A stretch of DNA of 64,000 nt from Bdellovibrionales bacterium. Its GTDB lineage: Bacteria > Myxococcota > XYA12-FULL-58-9 > SYDY01. Each line of letters opens with the position of its first letter. The stretch's first letter is position 1. Below the pieces are notes generated by a model that saw only the letters and a list, made by a program, of their open reading frames with translations, made no database searches and was not told where the DNA came from. The DNA lies in contig SYDY01000085.1 in the NCBI GenBank assembly GCA_005801425.1, positions 1 through 64,000 of the forward strand. The letters are read 5' to 3'. Positions 1 through 7,572 of this stretch are shown in pieces. Both the position numbers and the translations under genes were made by a program.

Positions 1-1499
1 CCGAGCGGGATCATGGCGTGGGCCAACGACAAATCTTTGCGTTGTAAGTGGGTGATGTAACGCAGCATCTCATGTTCGCTGTGATAGCGATTGAAGACAG
101 GATGGGTGAGATAATCGCTTGTGCGTTCTAGGGCTGTGGGGATGCCCGTTTCTTCTTCCAGCGTGACGACCGATTTCTCGCCAGTGATCGCCGCATACAC
201 CGACTCCACTTCGGCCAGGGTAGAGAGTTCGTCAAACGCCACGGTGACATGATTTTTGTCGAAGCGTCTTAGATTGATGCCCATGGCCAGAGCACGTTCG
301 TGCACCATTTCGGCATCGGATACGGCGATGGTGAGTGTATCGAAATAACCCGTGGTGTGCACATGGTGGCCTTGGGCTTTCAATTCCATGGCAAGGCTAT
401 GCGTAAGGCGCGCCACACGCGATGCGATGTTTTTGAGACCGCTTGGGCCATGGTACGCTGCATACATGCTTGCAATGATTGCAAGAAGCGCTTGCGCGGT
501 GCAGATGTTGCTTGTGGCTTTGTCGCGCCGAATGTGTTGCTCACGGGTTTGCATGGCCATGCGATAGGCCGGTTTGCCGCGTGCATCTTTGGAAACACCG
601 ATGATGCGTCCGGGCATCAATCGTTTGTGCTCATCGCGTGTTGCGATAAATGCGGCGTGGGGGCCCCCAAAAGCCATTGGAACGCCAAAACGTTGACTGC
701 ACCCGATGGCGATATCCGCGCCGAATTCACCGGGGGACTTAAGCAAACAGAGTGCAAGAAGATCGGTACCGACCACCACGGCAGCGCCTTTGGCTTGCGC
801 GTGTGCAATGAGTGCGGTGGGATCGCTGACTTCGCCCCGTGTGTTCGGATATTGGATCATGATGCCGGCAATATCATCACCGAGATCTGCGTTGTTTGGA
901 TCTTGAACGTGCAGGGTGATCCCCAGTGTTTCTGCACGGGTGCGCATCACCGAAATGGTTTGTGGATGCACGGTGGGATCAACGATAAATGTATTTTTTT
1001 TGCGTTTGGCGATGCCCACACACATGGCCATGGCTTCGGCTGCGGCGGTTGCTTCATCAAGCAATGATGCATTGGCAAGGGCAAGACCTGTGAGATCGGC
1101 CACCATGGTTTGGAAATTGAGCAAGGCTTCGAGACGGCCTTGGGAAATTTCGGCTTGATAGGGCGTGTATTGGGTGTACCAACATGGATTTTCCAAAATA
1201 TTGCGCAAGATCACGGTGGGCAAATGGTTGCCATAGTAGCCCTGACCGATCAGAGACCGAACCACTGTGTTTTTTTCAGCGATGCTGCGGATCCATGCGA
1301 TGGCGTCGACCTCGGTCATAGAATGCTCGGGGAGCACGTGGGCTTTGAGTGGTCGATTCAGCAAAATATCGCTGGGGATGGTTTCCGACACCAGCTGTGC
1401 CACGGTGCCGATGTCGATGACGCGAAGCATCCCTTCGAGATCGTGGGCATCGGGTCCAAGGTGGCGAGAATCAAAGCGGTCGCAGGGAAGGGTGGTCAT
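1..1499 (-). CDS. gcvP: Glycine dehydrogenase (decarboxylating), P-protein, 3' end outside window
   Basis: This is the PLP-dependent P-protein of the cytosolic glycine cleavage system, which decarboxylates glycine and passes aminomethyl to the H-protein lipoyl arm. The N-terminus has the family signature DRFDSRHLGP, followed by the conserved GQGYYGNHLP and ENPCWYTQYTPYQ blocks. At the left edge the chain runs into the sequence that links the two halves in single-chain enzymes (ending AHAMIPLG), so it is the long fused type (about 950 residues) rather than a split GcvPA/GcvPB. About 499 codons are present; the PLP lysine lies outside the window. The start at 1499 is fixed by the RHLGP motif. 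A TTGGCA / 17 bp / TACGCT promoter ends 8 bases before the ATG, with no ribosome binding site, so the mRNA may be leaderless. No GcvT or GcvH gene is visible nearby. Confidence 0.95.
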   Translation of the reverse strand, partial: MTTLPCDRFDSRHLGPDAHDLEGMLRVIDIGTVAQLVSETIPSDILLNRPLKAHVLPEHSMTEVDAIAWIRSIAEKNTVVRSLIGQGYYGNHLPTVILRNILENPCWYTQYTPYQAEISQGRLEALLNFQTMVADLTGLALANASLLDEATAAAEAMAMCVGIAKRKKNTFIVDPTVHPQTISVMRTRAETLGITLHVQDPNNADLGDDIAGIMIQYPNTRGEVSDPTALIAHAQAKGAAVVVGTDLLALCLLKSPGEFGADIAIGCSQRFGVPMAFGGPHAAFIATRDEHKRLMPGRIIGVSKDARGKPAYRMAMQTREQHIRRDKATSNICTAQALLAIIASMYAAYHGPSGLKNIASRVARLTHSLAMELKAQGHHVHTTGYFDTLTIAVSDAEMVHERALAMGINLRRFDKNHVTVAFDELSTLAEVESVYAAITGEKSVVTLEEETGIPTALERTSDYLTHPVFNRYHSEHEMLRYITHLQRKDLSLAHAMIPL

Positions 1500-1507
1500 G
1501 GGCAGGG

Positions 1508-1536
1508 AGCGTAAAACATGGGGCCGGTCTTGCCAA
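1508..1536 (-). promoter_or_regulatory. gcvP promoter
   Basis: On the minus strand TTGGCA (1531-1536), a 17 bp spacer and TACGCT (1508-1513) match a sigma70-type promoter. The -10 hexamer ends 8 bases before the gcvP ATG, which would put transcription start at or next to the start codon. The same arrangement is kept in the second copy at 2509-2537, which supports it being functional. Confidence 0.5.
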
Positions 1537-1577
1537 GGAAGAAAATGGGGGCATGCTATTTTAGCGCGTAAACATAA

Positions 1578-1637
1578 CGTAGCGGCGCAGCTTGCTGCGC
1601 GATAGACGAATATGGCGCAGCAAGCTGCGCCGCTACG
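1578..1637. repeat. Palindromic element, 23 bp perfect inverted arms
   Basis: Arms 1578-1600 and 1615-1637 are perfect inverted complements (CGTAGCGGCGCAGCTTGCTG...) around a 14 base loop. Each arm also holds a smaller palindrome, GCAGCTTGCTGC. The element lies between the nuclease-family gene and gcvP, and its left-hand gene ends inside it: the stop codon at 1633-1635 is part of the arm. It could act as a terminator or an mRNA-stabilising stem, but there is no following T run. It is a different sequence from the TGTAGGGGCG family elsewhere in the window. Confidence 0.85.
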
Positions 1638-2418
1638 GTTCTGGATGACAGACAATCTGAAGCGCCAAATGGTCGGATATCTCGTCGGGCAGAACGGAAA
1701 ATGATGTGACATGCAATGTTGGCGAGGCAAAGGCATAGTCGGCATAGCGTTGCGGTTTTTTGTAGAACTGCGAACGTGTCGAGGTGATCCCATATTGCTT
1801 GATGAGATTGGCCATGCCTGCGTTTTCAAACATCGCAATGCTTTGGGTTTCCGGTGCCAAATTAAAATCCCCACACAGAAGATACGGGTGATCGAGGGTT
1901 GATAAAAACTGAAGAACATTAAGCGATTGCACCAGTCTTTCAGGGGTGTCTTTTTTTTCACCGCCGGCGATCCCATGGATATTGACAATGGTGAGGTGTG
2001 CTTTCGGCAGTTTAAGGGTCACCGATTGGATATTTCGCGCATGATTTTGGATGTTGTTCTCGTCAATGTATTCTTTGTGTTTGTGAACGAAAATTTCTTG
2101 TTCATGCACAATCGTGATGTTTTTTCGAACGAATATGGCATTGCCAAAAAAGTCAAAAACAGCGGGACGAAAAAATCCATGAAAATCGTTGAGATGTGTT
2201 TTTAATTGGTCAAAGAGATCAAAAACAATGTCATCAAAGGGTTCCCCTTCGGTATTGTAGGCACCAAAGAACATGCCATAGGGCGTACGCATCGCTTCCG
2301 ATTTTTGCCAAATTTCTTGAAAACAAAAAACATCGGTATCGTGATGGACACGTAAAAAATCGGTGAGAGAATGAATGCCTGTTCTTGCGCCCCACGTGTT
2401 CAGACTGATGACTTTCAT
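1633..2418 (-). CDS. Endonuclease/exonuclease/phosphatase family protein
   Basis: The 261-residue protein has the metal-dependent EEP fold seen in DNase I, exonuclease III and inositol phosphatases. Visible motifs are LNTWG at the N-terminus, FQEIW (metal-binding Glu, about residue 35), LCGDFNLAP (catalytic Asp and Asn, about 180) and SDHLALQ (catalytic His) at the C-terminus. There is no signal peptide, so it is probably cytosolic; the substrate cannot be told from sequence. TTTGGAG five bases before the ATG is a good ribosome binding site. It is preceded by a second copy of the gcvP promoter and start, and its stop codon is supplied by the palindromic element next to gcvP. This suggests it was inserted beside gcvP and lost its original 3' end. 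Confidence 0.85.
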   Translation of the reverse strand: MKVISLNTWGARTGIHSLTDFLRVHHDTDVFCFQEIWQKSEAMRTPYGMFFGAYNTEGEPFDDIVFDLFDQLKTHLNDFHGFFRPAVFDFFGNAIFVRKNITIVHEQEIFVHKHKEYIDENNIQNHARNIQSVTLKLPKAHLTIVNIHGIAGGEKKDTPERLVQSLNVLQFLSTLDHPYLLCGDFNLAPETQSIAMFENAGMANLIKQYGITSTRSQFYKKPQRYADYAFASPTLHVTSFSVLPDEISDHLALQIVCHPEP

Positions 2419-2467
2419 TTTTCTCCAAATTCTTCACCGACGACCAGATTGCGCAAGATGGTATTAA

Positions 2468-2549
2468 GAGAATCAAAGTGGTCGTAGGGGAAGGTGTCAT
2501 GGGCAGGGAACGTAAAACATGGGGCCAGTCTTGCCAAGGAATAAAATGG
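2468..2549 (-). repeat. Duplicate of the gcvP promoter and first codons
   Basis: These 82 bases match 1466-1548 at about nine positions in ten in the same orientation. They cover the -35 and -10 boxes, the start codon (here at 2500) and about eleven codons. A one-base deletion just after the ATG puts the copy out of the gcvP frame, so it encodes no P-protein fragment. It lies 50 bases upstream of the nuclease-family start and points at it, so it may act as a captured promoter. Confidence 0.85.
2509..2537 (-). promoter_or_regulatory. Captured gcvP-type promoter before the nuclease-family gene
   Basis: TTGGCA (2532-2537), 17 bases and TACGTT (2509-2514) repeat the gcvP promoter with a single change in the -10 hexamer. 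The next downstream gene on this strand is the EEP-family gene, so this promoter probably drives it. Confidence 0.4.
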
Positions 2550-2567
2550 CAAAATGCGGGTTTAAAC

Positions 2568-3215
2568 TTACGGTAGCGTTCCCAGTGCGGCGTAATCGAA
2601 GGTAACCCCGGTACTGTTCTCTGCGGGATTGCCTAATTTAAACACCATGTTTTGGTCTGTGGCGATGAGAATCGTGGTTGCAGACGTAAAAGGACTGTCG
2701 ATGAGGTTGGTTGTAAATGTTGCGCTTGTTGCATCGCAGATTGTCGTGTTGTCAAAAACAGTTTGGAGATGAACAACTTTTAAACTGTTACCTTGATTTT
2801 GAAATACTATGCTGTGGACATTTCCATTGCCATTGTATGCTATCTTGAGATCCCAACCTGAATCAGTGGGGTTTCCAAAAGGACCTTGGATTATTTCTAC
2901 AGATCCTGTATCAAGGTTCAGACGGCTATCTTCAAATCCCACCGTGACACCCGTCGCATCAACCTTGCATCCGCACACGCCGGGCTCAGTTTTGCTTGGA
3001 TCATTGGGACATTCATCATTGCAATTGAGGGTTCCATCTTCGTCTGTGTCTGTTGAATCATCGACTTCGCCACAACCGCAAAGGCCAGCTTCTAGTTTTG
3101 CGTCATCATCAGGGCATTCATCCGTGTTCCGTCCTTCCTGCGTATCCTGGGATGACGAAGCACATGAATAAAAAGGAATGGCAAGCAAAGAAATGAGAAT
3201 GGTTCGTCTTAACAT
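2568..3215 (-). CDS. Lipoprotein with thrombospondin-type-3 calcium loops
   Basis: The protein opens with a lipoprotein signal (MLRRTILISLL...FYSCAS), giving an acylated cysteine near residue 18. A cysteine-rich segment at about residues 30-85 contains repeated D-x-D-x-D-G loops of the type DTDEDGTLNCNDECPND. These are thrombospondin-type-3-like calcium-binding repeats common in myxobacterial surface lipoproteins. The remainder (about 90-215) is a beta-rich domain with no recognised motif. The start at 3215 is chosen because it gives the signal peptide and follows GGAGGGG; an in-frame ATG at 3251 would add 12 unlikely residues. Function is unknown and location is probably the outer membrane. 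Confidence 0.8.
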   Translation of the reverse strand: MLRRTILISLLAIPFYSCASSSQDTQEGRNTDECPDDDAKLEAGLCGCGEVDDSTDTDEDGTLNCNDECPNDPSKTEPGVCGCKVDATGVTVGFEDSRLNLDTGSVEIIQGPFGNPTDSGWDLKIAYNGNGNVHSIVFQNQGNSLKVVHLQTVFDNTTICDATSATFTTNLIDSPFTSATTILIATDQNMVFKLGNPAENSTGVTFDYAALGTLP

Positions 3216-3272
3216 GAATGTGATGTCCCCTCCGAGAACTTGGGGTAACAATCATTTAAGGTGGAGTCTATT

Positions 3273-4886
3273 TTATTGCTGTGCCGCAATCGGCATGCGC
3301 CATCCTTCACCGAATGCTTTGCTGCTGATACGCAATCCAGGGGGCATTTGTCGACGTTTAAATTCGGCCCGTTGAACAAGTCTGAATATGCGGTGCACGG
3401 TGGGCGCATCGTGGCCTTTGGCAAGAAGCGAGGCCAAATCACAACCACCTTCGATCAGATCGCGCAAGATAGCATCAAGAACATCGTAGGGTGGCAATGA
3501 ATCTTGGTCTGTTTGATTGGGGCGAAGTTCGGCACTGGGAGTTTTATCGATGATGGCTTGTGGAATGCGTTCTACATCCCGATTCACAAAACGTGCAAGG
3601 GCGTAAACATCGGTTTTGTACAGATCACTGATCACGGAGATGGCACCATTCATGTCGCCATAAAGTGTGCAATATCCCACGGCCACTTCGCTTTTGTTGC
3701 CGGTATTGAGCACCATGCCACCAAGTTTGTTGGCATAGGCCATAAGCAGCGTGCCGCGAATACGTGCTTGGAGATTTTCTTCGGTGGCATCTGGCGGGTA
3801 TGCGTCGAAGGGTGCGCGCAAGGTTTTTAAAAATGCAGCATGCATGGGTTCGATGCGCAACATATCGCATCGCATTCCGAGATTGCGTGCCAGCAACATA
3901 GAGTCATCCACGGATCCAGGCGATGAAAATCGCGATGGCATGGTGACACCGATCACATGATCTTTGCCCAGTGCATCGACGGCAATACATGCGGTAAGTG
4001 CAGAATCGATGCCCCCTGATAAACCGATGATTGCAGTGCGTAGATTGCATTTGTGCGCAAAATCGCGAACGCCCATGCATAATGCACTGTAAACCGATCC
4101 AATGGGCGTAAGAAATGGTGTGTTATGGCCATGGGGCGGATAGGACGCAATGGCGGATTCAAACGCAGGCAATTGCAAAAGTATTTCGCCTTGTGGGGAA
4201 ACCACCATGGACGATCCATCGAAGAGCAACCCATCGTTGCCACCCACTTGGTTGACGTAGACCACCGTAGCATCAAGTTTTTTTGCAATATCGCCCAAGA
4301 GTTCCGCACGGGCTTCGGGTTTTCCTATTTCAAACGGGCTTGCGCTGATGTTGATCATGAGATCAACACCTTCTTGGGCAAGTTGGTCGATAGGTGATTG
4401 GGTGTAGCGCACGTCGCCTTGTTGCCCCCACAGATCTTCACAGATGGTGATGCCTATTTTTTGATCGCGAAAGGCAACCACGGTGGCGGACGACCCTTGT
4501 GCAAAGTAACGTGCTTCATCGAACACGTCGTAGGTTGGGAGGAGTTGTTTGCGATGAATGGCGATGATGTGTCCGTCCTCGATGAGCAATGCCGCGTTGC
4601 AATAGGCGCGTGATACAGAAAGTGGATCGCCATCGATGGCCACCACAGTTCCCAGCAGTAGGGCCGCATCGGTTTGGGTGGTGATGGCGATGAGCGCCTT
4701 GGTTTCCTCCATCAGCTGTTTCATGAAATCGGGGCGTGTGAGCAGATCGCGAGGTGGGTAGCCCGTCAGCGCGAGCTCAGGGGTGATCACGAGCGCATCG
4801 GTGCTGTGCAGTGCTTGGGCAATACTGGCCGCATTGCCGCGTAGATCACCGATGGTGGGGTTGAGTTGGGCGAGCAACAATTTCAT
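3273..4886 (-). CDS. nadE: Glutamine-hydrolysing NAD+ synthase
   Basis: NadE makes NAD+ from deamido-NAD+, ATP and glutamine, the last step of NAD synthesis. The 537-residue protein has an N-terminal nitrilase-type glutaminase domain (Glu in TPELALTGYPP, Lys in HRKQLLPTYDVF, Cys in ITICEDLWG near residue 148). The C-terminal synthetase domain has the PP-loop GLSGGIDSA near residue 290 and the conserved GDMNGAISVISDLYKTDVY segment. The length is normal for the two-domain bacterial enzyme. The start at 4886 (MKLLLAQLNPTIGD) is set by homology; TATACG ends 8 bases upstream with no ribosome binding site, suggesting a leaderless message. Confidence 0.96.
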   Translation of the reverse strand: MKLLLAQLNPTIGDLRGNAASIAQALHSTDALVITPELALTGYPPRDLLTRPDFMKQLMEETKALIAITTQTDAALLLGTVVAIDGDPLSVSRAYCNAALLIEDGHIIAIHRKQLLPTYDVFDEARYFAQGSSATVVAFRDQKIGITICEDLWGQQGDVRYTQSPIDQLAQEGVDLMINISASPFEIGKPEARAELLGDIAKKLDATVVYVNQVGGNDGLLFDGSSMVVSPQGEILLQLPAFESAIASYPPHGHNTPFLTPIGSVYSALCMGVRDFAHKCNLRTAIIGLSGGIDSALTACIAVDALGKDHVIGVTMPSRFSSPGSVDDSMLLARNLGMRCDMLRIEPMHAAFLKTLRAPFDAYPPDATEENLQARIRGTLLMAYANKLGGMVLNTGNKSEVAVGYCTLYGDMNGAISVISDLYKTDVYALARFVNRDVERIPQAIIDKTPSAELRPNQTDQDSLPPYDVLDAILRDLIEGGCDLASLLAKGHDAPTVHRIFRLVQRAEFKRRQMPPGLRISSKAFGEGWRMPIAAQQ

Positions 4887-4894
4887 ACCGAATA

Positions 4895-4900
4895 CGTATA
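4895..4900 (-). promoter_or_regulatory. -10 element of nadE
   Basis: TATACG on the minus strand ends 8 bases before the nadE ATG. There is no purine-rich ribosome binding site between them, as at many genes of this window. Confidence 0.35.
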
Positions 4901-5008
4901 GCGAAAATGCATGTGTCGTGCAGGAAAAAAGGAAAAAAGGGGAAAATGACGCGGAAAAGTAGCATGTCCCCATTTTTCTGAACAGAAATATGTCCTATAA
5001 GGTCCAGC

Positions 5009-6010
5009 ATGACGTCAGCCGTTCAGCCCGATAAATTTTTGCTTGAGGCACAATTTGATGGACACCCCATTCGTCTTCAATGGGTGAATGATGAAGGTGT
5101 GCCTGTTGATGTTCCTAACAAAGATAGCTTTCTCCAGGGCCATGCCTATGCGGTGGAATTTGATGCGCGTTTGCGTCCTGGCGAAGGGGGAGGTGATGCG
5201 CTGCGTGTGTGTGCGCGGGCGCTTAAACCATATGCCGAATTGCGCGAACGATGTGCAACTATAAGCAATGCTTACATACCATTAGACCCATTGTTGCTCC
5301 CTTTTCATGAACCGCAATTTCCGGTGTCTGTGGCGCATGCGTCAAATGCTGTTTTGACAGCGTTTAGACGGATTGGACAGATGCAAGAGGTCGCAGATGT
5401 GGTGGCCCTATGGGCACGTTTGGACGTCTCTGCTGCTGCATTGCGGGCTTTTTTGCCTGCGAAAGAAACATGTCGGGTGAGTGTCCCGGGCTGTGGTACT
5501 TTTATCGAAGGTGTACTTGATGTTGTCCGTTCGGTGGATGGTTTGGAGCAAGCAAATATTCATGGATTTGATATCGACGAAGGTGACATTTCGAAGGCTA
5601 GAACTCTTCAGACGATGTTGAGCCGATGGGATCATCGTCTGTTTGGGTCGACCACTGTGGATCTGGCTGACGGTCGAAATGCCGAGAGTTATCACGTAGG
5701 TGAGAAAGCGCCACATTTGGTGCTATGGCGGCATCCTGAGTGGTTTAACCAAGCGGCTGTTCGCGCCAATGGCATGGCACAATTGCAGGCCATGCGTGAT
5801 GCCATCGTGCCAGGCGGTGTATTGCTTGCTACATTTTATAGCGCCGATGAAGCGCAATGTGCTCATGAAGATTTTACGAGAATATTGCAGGGCTGGGCGA
5901 TTGGGGCTGTTGAAGCGCGTGCTGATGAATTTTCTATTTCTGCATCACAAACCCAGGATGAAGGGTGTTTTTACGACGGTTGGCGGATCATTGCCCAGGC
6001 ACCGGTTTGA
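5009..6010 (+). CDS. Class I methyltransferase-like protein
   Basis: The 333-residue protein contains a Rossmann-type SAM-binding core. A glycine-rich motif I (SVPGCGTFIEGVLDV, about residue 155), a motif II acidic loop (GFDIDEGDI) and a later PGGVLLATFY strand are visible. The N-terminal 130 residues have no recognised motif. It divergently faces nadE across a 120 bp gap. TATAAG ends 7 bases before the ATG, with no ribosome binding site. The last 40 bases of the gene recur at 7161-7200 after the next gene. The substrate is unknown, and the methyltransferase call rests on the fold motifs only. Confidence 0.6.
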   Translation: MTSAVQPDKFLLEAQFDGHPIRLQWVNDEGVPVDVPNKDSFLQGHAYAVEFDARLRPGEGGGDALRVCARALKPYAELRERCATISNAYIPLDPLLLPFHEPQFPVSVAHASNAVLTAFRRIGQMQEVADVVALWARLDVSAAALRAFLPAKETCRVSVPGCGTFIEGVLDVVRSVDGLEQANIHGFDIDEGDISKARTLQTMLSRWDHRLFGSTTVDLADGRNAESYHVGEKAPHLVLWRHPEWFNQAAVRANGMAQLQAMRDAIVPGGVLLATFYSADEAQCAHEDFTRILQGWAIGAVEARADEFSISASQTQDEGCFYDGWRIIAQAPV

Positions 6011-6066
6011 TAGTTTTCTCACGCCATATGTGACCCAAAAATATCCCCAAGAAAAACAGGCCCTCC

Positions 6067-7158
6067 GTGAGTACACTTCCTACCATGGGAAATACCACCG
6101 CCATCGTGCCTTACAATTCCTCTACCCGTACTGCACCGACCGGTTGCACCGTCCCATTAAGCCCAGAGGTAGGTGGCTTAACTACCTTGGTCACAGCAGT
6201 CGCAACGGCCTATCTCTCGCCATATGCCGATCAGTTTTTCGACACATTGGCTGCAAAGCTCGCAACATACACGGCGCCCGAAAAACCTACGTACACACAA
6301 AGCATGTCGGCCGCGCCATCCCGTTCTGGCCAGGTCCCCACGTATCCGTGCCAACAAAAAAAAGCTTTTGCCATCGAACCCAATCGCATTTTTTGTTGCT
6401 CAGACATCGACGGTATTGTGTCCCAGGGAGCATTGCGAACATCCTCAGCTAAAACTGTCGCGGAAGCACTCCGTGGAAACAGTAAAAAAGCCGATTATCC
6501 CTTCTCTGTAATGGGCGAGTCCCATGACGCTGCCGAGTGTGTAAAGCTGGCCGAGACGCCATTCCCTCCTGGGACCGACATTCTCTTTACGGAAAGTAAT
6601 TCAATTACTCACGCTGTGAGGCAGTCTGTCAGCTATGTGGCTCCCTTGGAATTTCTTCAATTACAGATATTTCATTCGCTCGTTACATTGTATTTGGGCA
6701 CCGTCGTTGGAGCGCCCGACCAATTCTCGCTTGCTTTACTCAAGACGGCATTTCCTGAATTCAACACAAAAGCTGACGCAGCGACCATTCATCGCTACAT
6801 CGAACAGCAATGGGAAGCGGCACTGCGCGAAATCAGTGCCGAAGGCGGCGCAACCCCCGCGCGATCCCAAGAATTCAGAGCCTTAAAAGATACCTGGCGG
6901 TCGATTCAAGGGTCGCAGGAAGAATTCCAAACGCTGCACAACTTGCGCGAACACATCACTAGCCTACGCGAAAACTGCGCTATCGATCGCATGCGCGGCG
7001 TGGTATTGATGGCCACCAAAAAGCTGAGAAGATTGCCCCGATTGGTTTGTACATGTGGCGCAAAACATGCAGAACAATACGCCGTTGCACTCAAAGGGAT
7101 TTACGACGAAGCGAAAATGCTATTGAAACCAAAGCAACGCCAACAATCTGAATTATAA
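6067..7158 (+). CDS. GESH-motif protein, possible TraB/ChaN/TIKI-superfamily member
   Basis: The 363-residue protein lacks a signal peptide. Residues 1-100 are Thr/Pro-rich with one weak hydrophobic stretch. Spaced motifs resemble the TraB/ChaN/TIKI fold: G150-E-S-H153, a strand ending in Glu (DILFTES, E176), an Arg in AIDRMRGVVLM (R310) and C-G331-A-K-H334 near the C-terminus. In that superfamily the GxxH pair and the Glu and Arg build the active or haem-binding site. The spacing fits but the overall likeness is weak. The gene is A+T-richer than its neighbours and sits between the methyltransferase gene and a 40 bp copy of that gene's 3' end, so it looks inserted. Function is unproven. Confidence 0.5.
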   Translation: MSTLPTMGNTTAIVPYNSSTRTAPTGCTVPLSPEVGGLTTLVTAVATAYLSPYADQFFDTLAAKLATYTAPEKPTYTQSMSAAPSRSGQVPTYPCQQKKAFAIEPNRIFCCSDIDGIVSQGALRTSSAKTVAEALRGNSKKADYPFSVMGESHDAAECVKLAETPFPPGTDILFTESNSITHAVRQSVSYVAPLEFLQLQIFHSLVTLYLGTVVGAPDQFSLALLKTAFPEFNTKADAATIHRYIEQQWEAALREISAEGGATPARSQEFRALKDTWRSIQGSQEEFQTLHNLREHITSLRENCAIDRMRGVVLMATKKLRRLPRLVCTCGAKHAEQYAVALKGIYDEAKMLLKPKQRQQSEL

Positions 7159-7160
7159 AA

Positions 7161-7200
7161 TTATGACGGTTGGCGGATCATTGCACAGGCACCGGTTTGA
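7161..7200 (+). pseudogene. Duplicate of the methyltransferase 3' end
   Basis: These 40 bases match 5971-6010 with only two differences. Read in the methyltransferase frame both differences are synonymous, and the fragment still ends YDGWRIIAQAPV plus the TGA. It marks the right border of the GESH-motif gene and is either the remnant of a tandem paralogue or a duplication made when that gene arrived. Confidence 0.85.
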
Positions 7201-7236
7201 TTGAACTTCTTGTGACTGTGGATTAATAAAGCCTCC

Positions 7237-7485
7237 ATGGCACCTAAAGACAAAGCAGGAAATGATGTGCGTGCGCGTTGGTCCAAGGCCCAAGCAGCCT
7301 ATGACATGGGCGATTTTTTCACGGCAGGTCGTATTGCCGCCGACATTGAAACCACCGCGACCGATACGGATTTAGGCATCAAAGCTGCGCAGTTGCATAC
7401 GTCTCTGACCGTAGACCCAACGGCTTGGCAATTGGGGGCGCTGTTTATTGTTGTTTACTTTGTGAGTTGGTTTTTGGCTTTGTGA
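7237..7485 (+). CDS. Small single-span membrane protein
   Basis: The 82-residue protein has a charged, helical N-terminal part (residues 1-60, rich in Ala, Asp and Lys) and one C-terminal transmembrane segment (WQLGALFIVVYFVSWFLAL). This is a tail-anchored layout with the helical part facing the cytoplasm. The helical part could be one TPR-like hairpin, but no family is recognised. TAATAA lies 7 bases before the ATG. The gene probably followed the methyltransferase gene directly before the GESH-motif gene came between them. Confidence 0.6.
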   Translation: MAPKDKAGNDVRARWSKAQAAYDMGDFFTAGRIAADIETTATDTDLGIKAAQLHTSLTVDPTAWQLGALFIVVYFVSWFLAL

Positions 7486-7511
7486 CCTCGGTGATGCCTG
7501 TCTTCGGCCAA

Positions 7512-7537
7512 GGGCGGACACAGGGGTCCGCCCCTAC
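7512..7537. repeat. Short palindrome GGGCGGAC/GTCCGCCC
   Basis: GGGCGGAC (7512-7519) and GTCCGCCC (7526-7533) form an 8 bp stem with a 6 base loop, followed by CTAC. The GGGGTCCGCCCCTAC layout resembles one half of the window's larger palindromic elements but with a different core. Lying just after the small membrane-protein gene, it may also help end transcription. Confidence 0.6.
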
Positions 7538-7556
7538 TATTATATAAAAAATCAGT

Positions 7557-7562
7557 TATAAT
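7557..7562 (+). promoter_or_regulatory. -10 element of sdaA
   Basis: A perfect TATAAT ends 10 bases before the sdaA ATG. No ribosome binding site is present in the short gap. Confidence 0.4.
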
Positions 7563-7572
7563 CGTAAGTCAC

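Noticed and set aside
300-1067. 255-codon open frame on the plus strand
   Set aside because: It is antisense to gcvP, whose family motifs are clear, and its Cys/His-rich translation resembles no protein.
1500-1577. Glycine riboswitch in front of gcvP
   Set aside because: Only about 78 bases separate the start from the palindromic element, and the promoter sits right at the start codon, so there is no room for an aptamer.
5700-6452. 250-codon plus-strand frame across the methyltransferase/GESH gap
   Set aside because: It overlaps both real genes in another frame, and its His/Arg/Cys-rich translation matches nothing.
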